DNA from: Levilactobacillus namurensis DSM 19117
Lineage (GTDB): Bacteria > Bacillota > Bacilli > Lactobacillales > Lactobacillaceae
Assembly (NCBI RefSeq): GCF_001434785.1
Contig: NZ_AZDT01000042.1
Span: 41,904 to 105,903, forward strand
Reading direction: 5' to 3'
Length of the DNA: 64,000 bases
The position numbers were made by a program, and so were the translations under genes. Shown piece after piece: positions 24,629 through 33,164 of this stretch (position 1 is its first letter; the number at the start of each line of letters is the position of its first letter). A model generated the notes under the pieces. The model had not been told where the DNA came from. It saw only the letters and a program-made list of their open reading frames with translations, and searched no databases.

Positions 24629-26167
24629 ATGACAAAACCAACTTACACTGATTATTTCTTTGATGAACCGGCCTATAACACGCACGATGGCGGGTACGTT
24701 CCGCTGGAGGAACCCCAGACGCCGCAACAGGCCCTGCGGATTCCACCGCTCTTGAAGCCGGACAAGGAGACCGCAACGGATACCTATTACACGGTCGAAG
24801 CTCAGGCGGGCGAGACGCAGCTCTTGCCAGGGGCCAAGACCAAGACCTGGGGCTACAACACCACACTGTTGGGGCAGACGCTAGTCTTTGAGAAGGGCAA
24901 GCACATGCACATTGCTTTGAAGAATAGCTTGCCAGAATTGACCACGTTCCACTGGCACGGCTTAAACGTCCCGGGACCTTACACCGATGGCGGGTGCCAC
25001 GCCCCCGTCTATCCGGGCGAGACCCAGCACATCGACTTCACGGTCGACCAACCGGCCGCAACGCTGTGGCTGCACGCGCACCCGTGTCCATCGACGGCTG
25101 AACAGGTCTGGCACGGTCTGGCGGGGATGGTCCTGGTCACCGACCAGACGGAAGCCAAGTTACCGTTCCCCCGGAACTACGGGGTCGATGACATTCCGTT
25201 GGTCTTACAGGACCGGCGCTTCCATGAGAATAATCAGTGGGATTACGATGCCGACTATGATCCGGATGGTGTGCAAGGCCCGACTCCGATGATCAACGGG
25301 ACCATCAACCCGTACTTTGACGTGACCACCCAACGGATTCGCCTGCGGATCCTCGATGGTGCGAACCGGCGGGAATGGCGGCTACACTTTAGCCACGATT
25401 TGCCGTTTACCCAAGTGGCCTCGGATGGTGGCGTGATGCCGGAACCCGTCCAGTTCACGCACCTGATGCTGACCTGTGCCGAACGGGCCGAAATCATCGT
25501 GGACTTTGGTAGCGTCAAACCTGGTGAGACCGTGACGCTGTACAGTGATGACGTGCCAATCGTTCGTTTCCGCATTCACGATTATCAACGAGAAGACGTG
25601 AAGCTACCGGATCACCTGGTCGATATTCCCGACCCTGATGTGACGCCGAATACGCCAGTCCGCAAAGTCGTGATGTCCGGGATGGACGAACAGGTCATGA
25701 TCGATGGCAAGAAGTTCGCCATGCAGCGGATCGATGCCAAGCAACAGGTGGGCAACGTGGAACTCTGGGATGTGACCAACACCAATGAAATGGATGGCGG
25801 GATGGTCCACCCGTATCACATGCACGGGACCCAATTCCTGGTGGTCTCCCGTAACGGCCACGCCCCGTACCCTAACGAACACGGTTTCAAAGATACCGTC
25901 GGGGTCAACCCAGGGGAAACGGTCCGCTTGAAGGTCTGGTTCGATAAGCCGGGCGTCTTCATGTACCACTGCCATATCATCGAACACGAAGACGGTGGGA
26001 TGATGGCGCAGATTCAAGCGTACACACCAGAAGAACCGAATAAGACCTATAAATTAATGGATATGGATACCTTGATGAAGGCCGTTGCGAAAGAACGGGG
26101 CATCGACGTGAAGGACCTCCACCTCGCGGGAATGAGTTCCTACGAGAAGATGGGGATGCAGATGTGA
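24629..26167 (+). CDS. Multicopper oxidase (CotA/bilirubin-oxidase-like)
   Basis: A 512-residue cytoplasmic three-cupredoxin oxidase. Copper-ligand motifs are all present: FHWHGL and LHAHPC (trinuclear site), HPYHMHG, and the C-terminal HCHIIEHEDGGM, which carries the type-1 Cys and a Met as candidate axial ligand. The second motif reads LHAHPCPSTAEQV rather than the more usual HxHxHG-like run. Laccase-like enzymes of lactic acid bacteria oxidise phenolics and biogenic amines; the physiological substrate here is not shown. No signal peptide. Start follows GAAGGGGAG. Confidence 0.93.
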   Translation: MTKPTYTDYFFDEPAYNTHDGGYVPLEEPQTPQQALRIPPLLKPDKETATDTYYTVEAQAGETQLLPGAKTKTWGYNTTLLGQTLVFEKGKHMHIALKNSLPELTTFHWHGLNVPGPYTDGGCHAPVYPGETQHIDFTVDQPAATLWLHAHPCPSTAEQVWHGLAGMVLVTDQTEAKLPFPRNYGVDDIPLVLQDRRFHENNQWDYDADYDPDGVQGPTPMINGTINPYFDVTTQRIRLRILDGANRREWRLHFSHDLPFTQVASDGGVMPEPVQFTHLMLTCAERAEIIVDFGSVKPGETVTLYSDDVPIVRFRIHDYQREDVKLPDHLVDIPDPDVTPNTPVRKVVMSGMDEQVMIDGKKFAMQRIDAKQQVGNVELWDVTNTNEMDGGMVHPYHMHGTQFLVVSRNGHAPYPNEHGFKDTVGVNPGETVRLKVWFDKPGVFMYHCHIIEHEDGGMMAQIQAYTPEEPNKTYKLMDMDTLMKAVAKERGIDVKDLHLAGMSSYEKMGMQM

Positions 26168-26187
26168 TTTAGCCTATTGAGGTCATC

Positions 26188-26237
26188 AGCCGCTGCGGTG
26201 ACTCACCCGAAACTGGGGGATTACCGCGGCGGCTTTT
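26188..26237 (+). terminator. Terminator of multicopper oxidase gene
   Basis: Stem AGCCGCTGCGGT / ACCGCGGCGGCT followed by TTTT. Confidence 0.8.
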
Positions 26238-26305
26238 GGGTTGGTCGGCCGGTCAAAAAAAGGGTATCATTGAACTAAGGATTCTAGGTAAAGGGGATGG
26301 ACAGG

Positions 26306-26989
26306 ATGGAACAACGGGGACAGTACCCCCAGAGTCGTTACCACCTGAGTCGGTTGGCGGAGCAACAGGTCTTGATTCGCAATCAGGTGCCGTTGATTGC
26401 GATGTTGGCCCATTTAGAGGGAGATTCGACCGACTTTACGCAGTTGAATCGGCTGGTGACGGGTCGGTTGGTCAACGCCACGCTAACGGAACGGTCGGCT
26501 CAGCGGTTAATGAATCTCCGAACGGCGGTCGCGTTCATGACCAGCTCCCCCCAGGGCTTTGACCTCCTAACGTTTGGCCACATTAATGATTTGGTCACGG
26601 AAGGGATTGGGCTTAACGGGGGCGAGCTCCGAGTGGGACCAGTGATGGTGGGGGATCAGGACTTCGGTATCCCGGTTCCGCAGGCGGCAGCCGTCCAACA
26701 CGACTTGGTGACGTTGCGGTTGAAACACCCGGACTACACGGACCGGGCGTTACAAGCGCTGGCTTATATCTTGGCGAATCAGTTGTACCGGGATGGCAAC
26801 AGCGCCACGGCGTTCTTGGTGGCCAACCACGTCTTGATGAGTCGGGGCGCCGGCGTGCTCCTATTATTGCCGGACCAGTTCGCCGAGTACCAGTGGTCAG
26901 TCGCCAACTTTTACCGCAAGCACGATACGGAAGGCTTCTGCAAGTGGCTGTACCACAACGCCCTATACGGCCCAGAAGACTTAGCTTAA
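26306..26989 (+). CDS. Degenerate Fic-domain protein
   Basis: A 227-residue protein that I read as a Fic fold. The helical context (RTAVAFM...LLTFGHINDLVTEGIG, then GELRVGPVMVGDQDFGIPVPQ) and a core QLYRDGNSA at 149-157 align with the Fic motif HPFxDGNGR. The catalytic His is replaced by Gln149, Pro by Leu, and the final Gly-Arg by Ser-Ala, so AMP transfer by the usual mechanism is unlikely; DGN is kept. The ATG at 26306 is preferred because AAGGGG (26291-26296) abuts the earlier ATG. No antitoxin gene is adjacent. The assignment is from motif and context only. Confidence 0.7.
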   Translation: MEQRGQYPQSRYHLSRLAEQQVLIRNQVPLIAMLAHLEGDSTDFTQLNRLVTGRLVNATLTERSAQRLMNLRTAVAFMTSSPQGFDLLTFGHINDLVTEGIGLNGGELRVGPVMVGDQDFGIPVPQAAAVQHDLVTLRLKHPDYTDRALQALAYILANQLYRDGNSATAFLVANHVLMSRGAGVLLLLPDQFAEYQWSVANFYRKHDTEGFCKWLYHNALYGPEDLA

Positions 26990-27006
26990 CTTCAAAAGCG
27001 TCATCA

Positions 27007-27050
27007 GCAGTGATCATCACGGACCCTAGTCCCTGATGACCGCTGTTTTT
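27007..27050 (+). terminator. Terminator of Fic-like gene
   Basis: Stem CAGTGATCATCAC / CTGATGACCGCTG with small mismatches, followed by T5. Confidence 0.75.
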
Positions 27051-27071
27051 GTGAACACTGATGGTTTGTCC

Positions 27072-27223
27072 GCCTTACCGGGCGACCAGACAGGGCTGGA
27101 ACGCCGTGGGCACCACTTCGAGCCAAAGTGCGGTCTCGAAGCTGGGCCTTATTCTAAGCTGGCTGAGGGACGCCAACTAAGAATAATGTCACGGCTGAGC
27201 CCTGTCTGGTCGCCCTCTCGGCT
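27072..27223 (+). repeat. Structured intergenic repeat, copy C
   Basis: Full-length copy. In the outer arm GCGACC pairs with GGTCGC, where copy B has GCGGCC/GGCCGC, a compensatory change. The long internal hairpin is TTATTCT/AGAATAA and its inner stem TGGC/GCCA, again different from but complementary like the other copies. Ends CTCTCGGCT. Confidence 0.88.
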
Positions 27224-27280
27224 CACACTAGCCGTTGAATTGGACCTTACGTTATTTAAAAATGGCCACCACGGTCAAGG

Positions 27281-27472
27281 TCCCAACAGCCGATAGGGCC
27301 CAGCCGGTGACATTAGCGTTAGGCCAGTGGTCTACTGGCCTTAGGCTAAGGCCGAGCTTTGAGATTCGCGGGTTTGGCGAAGCTCAAAGTCGTGCCCACT
27401 GGCGTCACGGCCCTGCCAATCGGCTGTTGGGACCGCCTGGACTCGCGGATAGTTAGTCGCCCGGTAAGGCGG
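27281..27472 (-). repeat. Structured intergenic repeat, copy H (long, divergent)
   Basis: On the minus strand it starts GCCTTACCGGGCG, then shows about 30 extra bases before the arm TCCCAACAGCCGAT, which pairs with ATCGGCTGTTGGGA at the other end. The core keeps GTGGGCACGAC, stem CTTTGAG/CTCAAAG, GGCCTTAGC/GCTAA and CACCGGCTG. Outer-stem sequence is wholly different from the other copies yet pairs. Head-to-head with copy C, 57 bases apart. Confidence 0.75.
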
Positions 27473-27635
27473 ATATTTAACATCCCCAGACCCCAACCAG
27501 CCCAACTAGGGATTAAGTGAATGATGGGGTGGCGTGGTTCAGTCACTAGGTACGATTGGTTAGCTGATTGATTGTCCACAATCTAAAAGGGTGCTAAACT
27601 GCTAACACATCTTTAAATTTAGGGGAGTTTAACTT

Positions 27636-28457
27636 ATGACAGTACAGAGTAGGGTGTTAACGGCCGTGGCCGTTGCGGTGGGGGTCACCGGATTCACGGT
27701 CGGGCAAGCGGACGCTAAGCGCCAACAGGTCGCTAAGGTCCGCCAGCTTAAGGTCGTGGCGCAGACAGTTCAGGGGACGACCACCAAGGGGGCCAAAGTG
27801 ATCCTTTACCGTTCCGGGCAACGTGCGGTGGGGCACGGCAAGGCCAACGCCCGAGGTCACTTTCGGATAAAATTACGTCGCGCCTTGAAGACGGGAACCT
27901 TCCAGTTAAAAGTCACCAAGAAGGGGTACCGTGCGCGGGTCGCCAATCTACGCTACCGGGCGCCTAAGCCGGTGAAACCGGCGCAACCTAACAAACCGGC
28001 ACCCGTCAAGCCAGTAGTCCCAGCTCCGGTCGCACCGGAACCAGCGCCAACTACGCCACTGGTGCTGCCTGTTCCAGCGCAACCCGTTACGCCGCCAGTC
28101 ACAACGGAGAGCGGGTTGCGCCAACAGATCAAGGCGCTCACTAAAGACCTTGCAGATGCGGAAAATAGTCTCCAGCGAGCAACTCAGAACCGGACCTTTT
28201 TAACGGCGGAGCTGACGGATGCCCAAGAAGACCTTCAACGGGCCCGTACCACGGTGGCCACGGCGACTCCGGGAAGCGAGGCCTATGTGAACGCACAGAG
28301 TAGCCTGGAATGGTTGGTGCCGGCCGTGCAAGAGCGCCAGGAAAAGGTTACCCAGAACCAGCGGCGGTTGGTCCAGTTGCAGCATTACCGAACCGCACTG
28401 CGCCAGAGCCTCGCCCAACTCAACCAGCGGCTCACGGAGTGGCTACTCAACCACTAA
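27636..28457 (+). CDS. Secreted Ig-like/coiled-coil protein
   Basis: A 273-residue exported protein of unknown function. Signal peptide 1-26 (GQADA). Residues about 30-108 form a beta-rich, very basic domain resembling bacterial Ig-like modules (VQGTTTKGAKVILY, GHFRIKL, FQLKVTKKGYRARV). A Pro/Val/Ala linker follows (about 109-163), then a long predicted coiled coil (about 165-270, rich in Gln, Leu, Arg, Ala). There is no LPXTG, so it may be retained by charge or through the coiled coil. The start follows TAGGGGAG. No close family recognised. Confidence 0.75.
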   Translation: MTVQSRVLTAVAVAVGVTGFTVGQADAKRQQVAKVRQLKVVAQTVQGTTTKGAKVILYRSGQRAVGHGKANARGHFRIKLRRALKTGTFQLKVTKKGYRARVANLRYRAPKPVKPAQPNKPAPVKPVVPAPVAPEPAPTTPLVLPVPAQPVTPPVTTESGLRQQIKALTKDLADAENSLQRATQNRTFLTAELTDAQEDLQRARTTVATATPGSEAYVNAQSSLEWLVPAVQERQEKVTQNQRRLVQLQHYRTALRQSLAQLNQRLTEWLLNH

Positions 28458-28556
28458 GCAAGAGAACTTAACTGAACGGGACCAAGACTTGAAACTTTCC
28501 CAAAACAACCTCATGGGGTAAACTAGGTGGGTAGGAATGAGGAAGGAAGTTTGTCA

Positions 28557-29504
28557 ATGGCTACTCAACCAAAATTACCCGCTATCGCTTTGGGTACCTG
28601 GTCTTGGGGTATCGGCGATGCCGGCGGCGACCAAATCTTTGGCCACCATTTAGATGAAAGCGACCTCCGTCCGGTCGTGGACGCTGCCATGCAAGGCGGC
28701 TTAACGTTGTGGGATACCGCGTATGCCTATGGTGCCGGCGACTCGGAACGTATCCTGGGCGACCTCTTGAACGACTATGCGCGGGAGACGTACACCTTGT
28801 CGACCAAGTTCACGCCCCAGCTGGCGACCGATGATCAAGCGGTCACCGAGATGTTGGCGGGCAGTTTGAAGCGCTTAAAGACTGACTACATCGACATCTA
28901 TTGGATTCATAACTCGGATGACGTGGCGCGGTGGACGCCGAAGTTGATTCCACTCTTGCAGAGCGGCCAGATTCGTCAGGTCGGTGTTTCGAACCACAAC
29001 CTGGCCCAGATCAAGCAAGCGAACCAGATTCTGGGGACGGCCGGCTTTAAGGTCTCGGCGGTCCAGAACCACTTTAGCCTGTTGGACCGGGCGTCCGAAC
29101 AGGAGGGAATTCTGGACTATTGTCGAGAAAATGACATCAAATTCTTTGCCTACATGGTCCTGGAACAGGGGGCACTGACGGGCAAGTATGATATGGTCCA
29201 CCCTCTGCCGGCAGATAGCTCGCGGGGCAACGTCTACAATCCCATGTTGCCGGAACTGACCAAGTTGGTCCAGCGGATGCAGGCGATTGGGACTACGCAG
29301 GATGCCACCGTCGCTGAAGTGGCGACGGCCTGGGCGTTGGCTAAGGGGACGTTACCGATTTTAGGCGTCACCAAGCCCGCCTACGTCGATAGTGCCAAGC
29401 GCGCACTAGCGGTTAAGCTATCTGCAAACGAAATCAGAGACCTGGAAGCCTTGGCAGATGCCACGCACCTGGATACCCATGGTGGTTGGGAGCATTCGAT
29501 TTAA
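28557..29504 (+). CDS. Aldo/keto reductase
   Basis: A 315-residue NAD(P)H-dependent aldo/keto reductase. Catalytic residues are seen as Asp and Tyr in LWDTAYAYGAGDSE, Lys in LSTKFTP and His in IYWIHNSDD; the family GVSNHNLAQI motif follows. It is only distantly similar to the other AKR in this window at 13.4 kb. The start at 28557 is preferred because GAGGAAGGAAG lies at 28539-28549; the in-frame GTG upstream does not have one. Monocistronic, ended by a hairpin at 29525. Substrate unknown. Confidence 0.92.
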   Translation: MATQPKLPAIALGTWSWGIGDAGGDQIFGHHLDESDLRPVVDAAMQGGLTLWDTAYAYGAGDSERILGDLLNDYARETYTLSTKFTPQLATDDQAVTEMLAGSLKRLKTDYIDIYWIHNSDDVARWTPKLIPLLQSGQIRQVGVSNHNLAQIKQANQILGTAGFKVSAVQNHFSLLDRASEQEGILDYCRENDIKFFAYMVLEQGALTGKYDMVHPLPADSSRGNVYNPMLPELTKLVQRMQAIGTTQDATVAEVATAWALAKGTLPILGVTKPAYVDSAKRALAVKLSANEIRDLEALADATHLDTHGGWEHSI

Positions 29505-29524
29505 AATTGAACGATTGATGAAAT

Positions 29525-29558
29525 GACCGGCGTTATCAGACAGATAGCACCGGTTTTT
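29525..29558 (+). terminator. Terminator of aldo/keto reductase gene
   Basis: Short stem ACCGG/CCGGT around a 19-base loop with T5. Confidence 0.6.
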
Positions 29559-29569
29559 GAGGAAAAGCA

Positions 29570-29632
29570 TGTCATATATAGTTGACATGTTTTCGTCAGG
29601 GTGTATCCTTAATGTGTCAACTATATATGACA
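29570..29632 (+). promoter_or_regulatory. XRE promoter with two inverted operators
   Basis: An 18-bp site TGTCATATATAGTTGACA (29570-29587) contains the -35 TTGACA; its exact reverse complement, TGTCAACTATATATGACA, lies at 29615-29632, downstream of the -10 TATCCT (29604-29609, 16-base spacer). Each half is itself a TGTCA-N8-TGACA palindrome, as expected for a dimer of an XRE repressor. This suggests tight autoregulation of the operon. Confidence 0.75.
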
Positions 29633-29650
29633 ACAAACGGAGGAACGGTC

Positions 29651-29839
29651 GTGAATCGGGTCAAAGAGTATCGATTGAAACAAGGTCTTTCCCAGCTTAA
29701 ATTGGCAACGGCCGTAGGTGTGGCGCGACAAACGATTAACTTGATTGAAAACGATAAGTACAATCCGTCACTCAAGTTATGCATCGGTTTAGCTCACGCT
29801 CTGGGGACGGATTTGAACACGCTATTTTGGCTGGAATAA
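29651..29839 (+). CDS. Small XRE-family HTH regulator
   Basis: A 62-residue stand-alone helix-turn-helix protein (NRVKEYRLKQGLSQLKLATAVGVARQTINLIENDKYNPSLKLC). The true start is the GTG at 29651, seven bases after GGAGGA; longer frames begin within the operator. Such small regulators head operons with DUF3278 membrane proteins in lactobacilli, as here (next gene 37 bases downstream). It most likely represses its own operon through the twin operators at 29570-29632. The inducing signal is unknown. Confidence 0.9.
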   Translation: MNRVKEYRLKQGLSQLKLATAVGVARQTINLIENDKYNPSLKLCIGLAHALGTDLNTLFWLE

Positions 29840-29876
29840 TGCAGGCTAATTTGAAAATACGGGAAGGCGATGGCAC

Positions 29877-30425
29877 ATGACGAAGTGGAAACGGTTCTGG
29901 GTGACGCGGATTTATCGAATTGACGGCGTTCTTGATGAATACCGGCAAGCTCAATTGAATCGACTAGGTAACCAAGCGTTTACGGGCTTAGCCATATACT
30001 TATTGCTGATCAGCGGTGGCGCTGTGATTGGGTTACTGGCGAACGGAACACCACGGTGGGTGGCCTTAAGTCTACTGGGGGGTGATGTGTTGGGCGTGCT
30101 GCTGACGAACACTTGGCTAAAAACGCAGGTCACAAAGCTGCAACTGAATCAATTAGACGTGACGCCGACGAACGTCCACGGATATCTACGACTGGTTCGC
30201 CAGCGGAGTCTGGAAGAGGGCATCAGCTTTGCGGTGTTCTTCTGGGGCGTGCAGGTTGCCCTGGACTGGCCCCAGACTTGGCAGCAGATCTTTTGGAGTG
30301 GAGCGGCGGTGAAACTCTTAGTTCTCAGCTTAGTAGAAGGCTTTATTCTATGGTATGTCGTCTACTTTCAACGCCGAGTGGCTGTAGAAGACGCCTTGGC
30401 ACGGACTAAACGAGAATTGGAGTAG
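29877..30425 (+). CDS. DUF3278-type membrane protein
   Basis: A 182-residue membrane protein with an N-terminal amphipathic region (YRIDGVLDEYRQAQLNRLGNQAF) typical of DUF3278 and about four hydrophobic segments (about 37-57, 62-78, 120-134, 140-162). Function of the family is unknown; it is regularly encoded after a small XRE regulator. The next gene encodes a paralogue with the same layout, including the LxLNxLxVxP stretch before the third segment. Confidence 0.8.
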   Translation: MTKWKRFWVTRIYRIDGVLDEYRQAQLNRLGNQAFTGLAIYLLLISGGAVIGLLANGTPRWVALSLLGGDVLGVLLTNTWLKTQVTKLQLNQLDVTPTNVHGYLRLVRQRSLEEGISFAVFFWGVQVALDWPQTWQQIFWSGAAVKLLVLSLVEGFILWYVVYFQRRVAVEDALARTKRELE

Positions 30426-30468
30426 TCGGTAATTTTGAGGCGGGAAAATTTATGGGGAGCGACAACGA

Positions 30469-30969
30469 ATGAAGAATCGGATACATAAATGGTTATGGCG
30501 GCTGATCTTTGATGTCAACGCTGAGCAAATGGACGAATATGCTGACGCGCAGGTGTACCGTTTGGGGACGCAGGTGTTGGTCGGGGGACTGGTGTACTTC
30601 TGGGGGAGCCAGGTCCTCACGGCGGTCCTGCTCCTCTACCTGCCGGCGGAACCGCTGTTGGTGGGTCTGGTCGTCAGTAATCTAGTCGCGTTGGTCATCG
30701 GTCAGCTGGTGATCACGCATCGGGTCCGTCAGTTACACCTCAACGACTTAGAGATTGCCCCGAATGAGTATCCACAAGTGCTTCGGCAACTCCGGTGGCG
30801 CGGTGTCCGGTATGGTAGCGGCTTAGGGCTATTGGTGTTGGCCATCAACTGCGGACTGAACGGACTGGAACTGATTGGATACTGGGTGGGATTCAGCCTA
30901 GTCCTCGCGTTTCTGAGCGGGTATGACCGTTATACCACGTTGAAAGGGCGCATTCGCCAGGTCGTGTGA
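30469..30969 (+). CDS. DUF3278-like membrane protein, paralogue
   Basis: A 166-residue protein with the same architecture as its neighbour: N-terminal DEYADAQVYRLGTQVLVGG parallels DEYRQAQLNRLGNQAF, and LHLNDLEIAPNEY parallels LQLNQLDVTPTNV. Four hydrophobic segments. It is 43 bases downstream, so the pair arose by tandem duplication and may form a hetero-oligomer (inference). Function unknown. Confidence 0.75.
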   Translation: MKNRIHKWLWRLIFDVNAEQMDEYADAQVYRLGTQVLVGGLVYFWGSQVLTAVLLLYLPAEPLLVGLVVSNLVALVIGQLVITHRVRQLHLNDLEIAPNEYPQVLRQLRWRGVRYGSGLGLLVLAINCGLNGLELIGYWVGFSLVLAFLSGYDRYTTLKGRIRQVV

Positions 30970-30984
30970 GGTCTCCCAGAGCAC

Positions 30985-31026
30985 CAAAAAGCCGTCATCC
31001 AGTGTTTGTTGGACGACGGCTTTTTG
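30985..31026. terminator. Bidirectional terminator
   Basis: Stem AAAAAGCCGTC-TCCA / TGGA-GACGGCTTTTT between convergent DUF3278 and yeiH-like genes. Confidence 0.9.
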
Positions 31027-31043
31027 AATTGACGCGGTTAAGG

Positions 31044-32075
31044 TTAGAAGAACAGCTTGCTGGCCAGTGCCACACCACTCATCAGAATCACGGAAGCGAT
31101 GGAAGCAGCTAAGAACGGCTTACCACCACGGTGGGCGATGACCCGGAAGTTAACACTCATCCCCAGGGCAGCCATGGCCATCCCCAAGAAGATGTAAGCT
31201 AGCTTGACTAGCGCTGCCAGGGCGACGTCACCCAAGGGGATGAAGGTCCCAATCAGGCTGGTCAGAATGAAGCCGGCCATGAACCAGGGAATCGGCAGCT
31301 TGGCGTTAGCGTCCGTGTTGGCCGTTGGCGTGGACTTTTGGTACCACAGGCCGATGATCACGGCAGCGGGGGCCAGCAATAGGACCCGGGAGAGCTTAGT
31401 AATGATGGCCGTGTCCAGACTTACGGGACCGCCGGCACTCCCGGCAGCCACCGCGTGGGCGATTTCGTGCAGGGACCCGCCAGTCAGGACCCCGAATTGA
31501 ACGGCAGTCAGGTGCAGGAGTGGCTTCAAGCCGATTTCAATCAGCGTGAAGACCGTCCCTAAGATGGCCACGATGGCCACCGCCAGCACTTCGTTTTCCC
31601 GTTGTTGTTCGGCTTTTTCAGCGGGGACTTTGATTTGGGGAGAGACGCCCATCACGGCGGCGGCCCCACAGATACTGGTCCCGGTGGCCGTTAAGATGGC
31701 CAGGTCCTTGTCGACGCCCATCTTACGGCTCAGGTTGTAGGTCAATAAGACCATCCCGGTCACGATGACGGCGGCTAAGCTGATGGTCTTGACCCCGGCG
31801 CTGGCCAGTTGGATCAGGTTCAGCTTGAACCCTAAGAGGATGATGCCTAACCGGAGGAACTTGTTGGAAATGAAGCCGATGCCGGCCCGGTTGGGTGCGA
31901 CGATCTGGGGCCGCACTTGGCACGCCATCCCCAATAAGAGGGCGATGACTAAGGCACCGACTAAGTTCAGGTAAGGCAGTTGCGCCAATTCGCTTCCGGC
32001 GACGGCGCAGATCAAGGTAATCACGGCAGCGCCCCAGAATGGTCGGGAAGCTAAGGTGGTCCGAATTTCTAGCAT
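31044..32075 (-). CDS. YeiH-family putative sulfate exporter
   Basis: A 343-residue membrane protein of the UPF0324/YeiH family with about ten helices. Family stretches seen include LGMACQVRPQ, LRLGIILLGFKL, GTSICGAAAVMG and GGSLHEIAHAVAAG. The family is annotated as putative sulfate exporter and is typically controlled by a LysR protein encoded divergently, which is exactly the layout here. Transport function is inferred from the family. The start is preceded by GAAGGAGAAATT. Confidence 0.92.
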   Translation of the reverse strand: MLEIRTTLASRPFWGAAVITLICAVAGSELAQLPYLNLVGALVIALLLGMACQVRPQIVAPNRAGIGFISNKFLRLGIILLGFKLNLIQLASAGVKTISLAAVIVTGMVLLTYNLSRKMGVDKDLAILTATGTSICGAAAVMGVSPQIKVPAEKAEQQRENEVLAVAIVAILGTVFTLIEIGLKPLLHLTAVQFGVLTGGSLHEIAHAVAAGSAGGPVSLDTAIITKLSRVLLLAPAAVIIGLWYQKSTPTANTDANAKLPIPWFMAGFILTSLIGTFIPLGDVALAALVKLAYIFLGMAMAALGMSVNFRVIAHRGGKPFLAASIASVILMSGVALASKLFF

Positions 32076-32113
32076 AATGGCAATTTCTCCTTCTCAAATG
32101 AATAGCCTTAGGT

Positions 32114-32126
32114 TACCAGAGTGGTA
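32114..32126. promoter_or_regulatory. Palindrome in yeiH/lysR intergenic region
   Basis: Perfect TACCA-GAG-TGGTA palindrome midway between the divergent starts; candidate site for the LysR regulator, though it is shorter than the usual T-N11-A form. Confidence 0.4.
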
Positions 32127-32190
32127 TCATAAAAGAAAATTGTTATCTGTGATGTTTACATAAATTCTACTTATGATGGAGGCGTGTTTC

Positions 32191-33084
32191 ATGTTTGACC
32201 AGCGGTATCAGACCTTTCTGGTGTTGGTGGCGACCAAGTCGTACACCCGCACTGCCGAGCAATTGTTTATCACCCAGCCCGCCGTCTCGCAACAGATCCA
32301 TAGTTTGGAGGCCGAGATTGGCGTGCCCTTAGTGGCTTACCGGCGGCCCTACCTCACGATTACCGCGGCGGGTCGGCAACTGGCGGACTTCATCCAACGC
32401 ACCCAGGCCCAATCGACCCGGTTGTTAGACGACCTACGCCGACCCCACCAACCACGCCAAATTAGCTTTAGTACCACCTTATCATTGAGTGAGTTTCTGG
32501 CCCCTCAACTGGTCCGCGTCCTCCAGCACCGGGCGGATTACCAGACCATTAACTGCCGGATCACCAACACTCAGGCGGCGTTGAAGGCACTACAGTCGGG
32601 GAAGAGCGACTTTGCGTTAATTGAAGGGAATTTCGATAAACACGCCTACGATTACCAGGTGATTCGGCGCGAACCCTTCGTGGGAATCGTGGCCGCCCAC
32701 CATCCCTTGGCCCAACGAGATCAGGTGACTTGGGCGGACCTGACCCGCTACCCCTTGATTATCCGGGAACAGGGGTCGGGGAGCCGGGACATTCTGTTAC
32801 ACCTGGCCCAGGCCGCAAACGTCACGTTGGCGGATTTCTCCCAGACCGTGACGGTCAACCACCCGGCGGCGATTCGCCAGTTGGTCTTAGCCAATGTAGG
32901 CATTAGCTTCGTCTACCGGTCGGTGGTGGCGCAAGAGTTGGCCGCCGGCACCATCCGGGAGCTCCCCCTCACGGCGGGCCGCGTGGAACACGATTTAGAC
33001 TTGGTCTACCTACGTGAGAGCTTCTTTGCGGCCGATTACCAGGCCTTGGCCCAGCAGCTCCACCAGCAAGCGGGAAATCAGTGA
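32191..33084 (+). CDS. LysR-family regulator (CysL/YeiE-like)
   Basis: A 297-residue LysR-type regulator: winged helix at 1-60 (TRTAEQLFITQPAVSQQIHSLEAEIGVPL) and an effector-binding domain (about 85-290). The ATG at 32191 follows GATGGAGG (32176-32182); two earlier in-frame ATGs overlap that element. Divergent from the yeiH-like gene, which it probably regulates. Similarity to CysL/YeiE-type regulators is by pattern and context; the effector is unknown. Confidence 0.92.
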   Translation: MFDQRYQTFLVLVATKSYTRTAEQLFITQPAVSQQIHSLEAEIGVPLVAYRRPYLTITAAGRQLADFIQRTQAQSTRLLDDLRRPHQPRQISFSTTLSLSEFLAPQLVRVLQHRADYQTINCRITNTQAALKALQSGKSDFALIEGNFDKHAYDYQVIRREPFVGIVAAHHPLAQRDQVTWADLTRYPLIIREQGSGSRDILLHLAQAANVTLADFSQTVTVNHPAAIRQLVLANVGISFVYRSVVAQELAAGTIRELPLTAGRVEHDLDLVYLRESFFAADYQALAQQLHQQAGNQ

Positions 33085-33164
33085 GCCTAATATTAGACAA
33101 TTAATATCCACCCCGTTAGAATGGGAGTATTGTCGCTAAATTTTCCGAAAAGGGGTGGTGCCAC

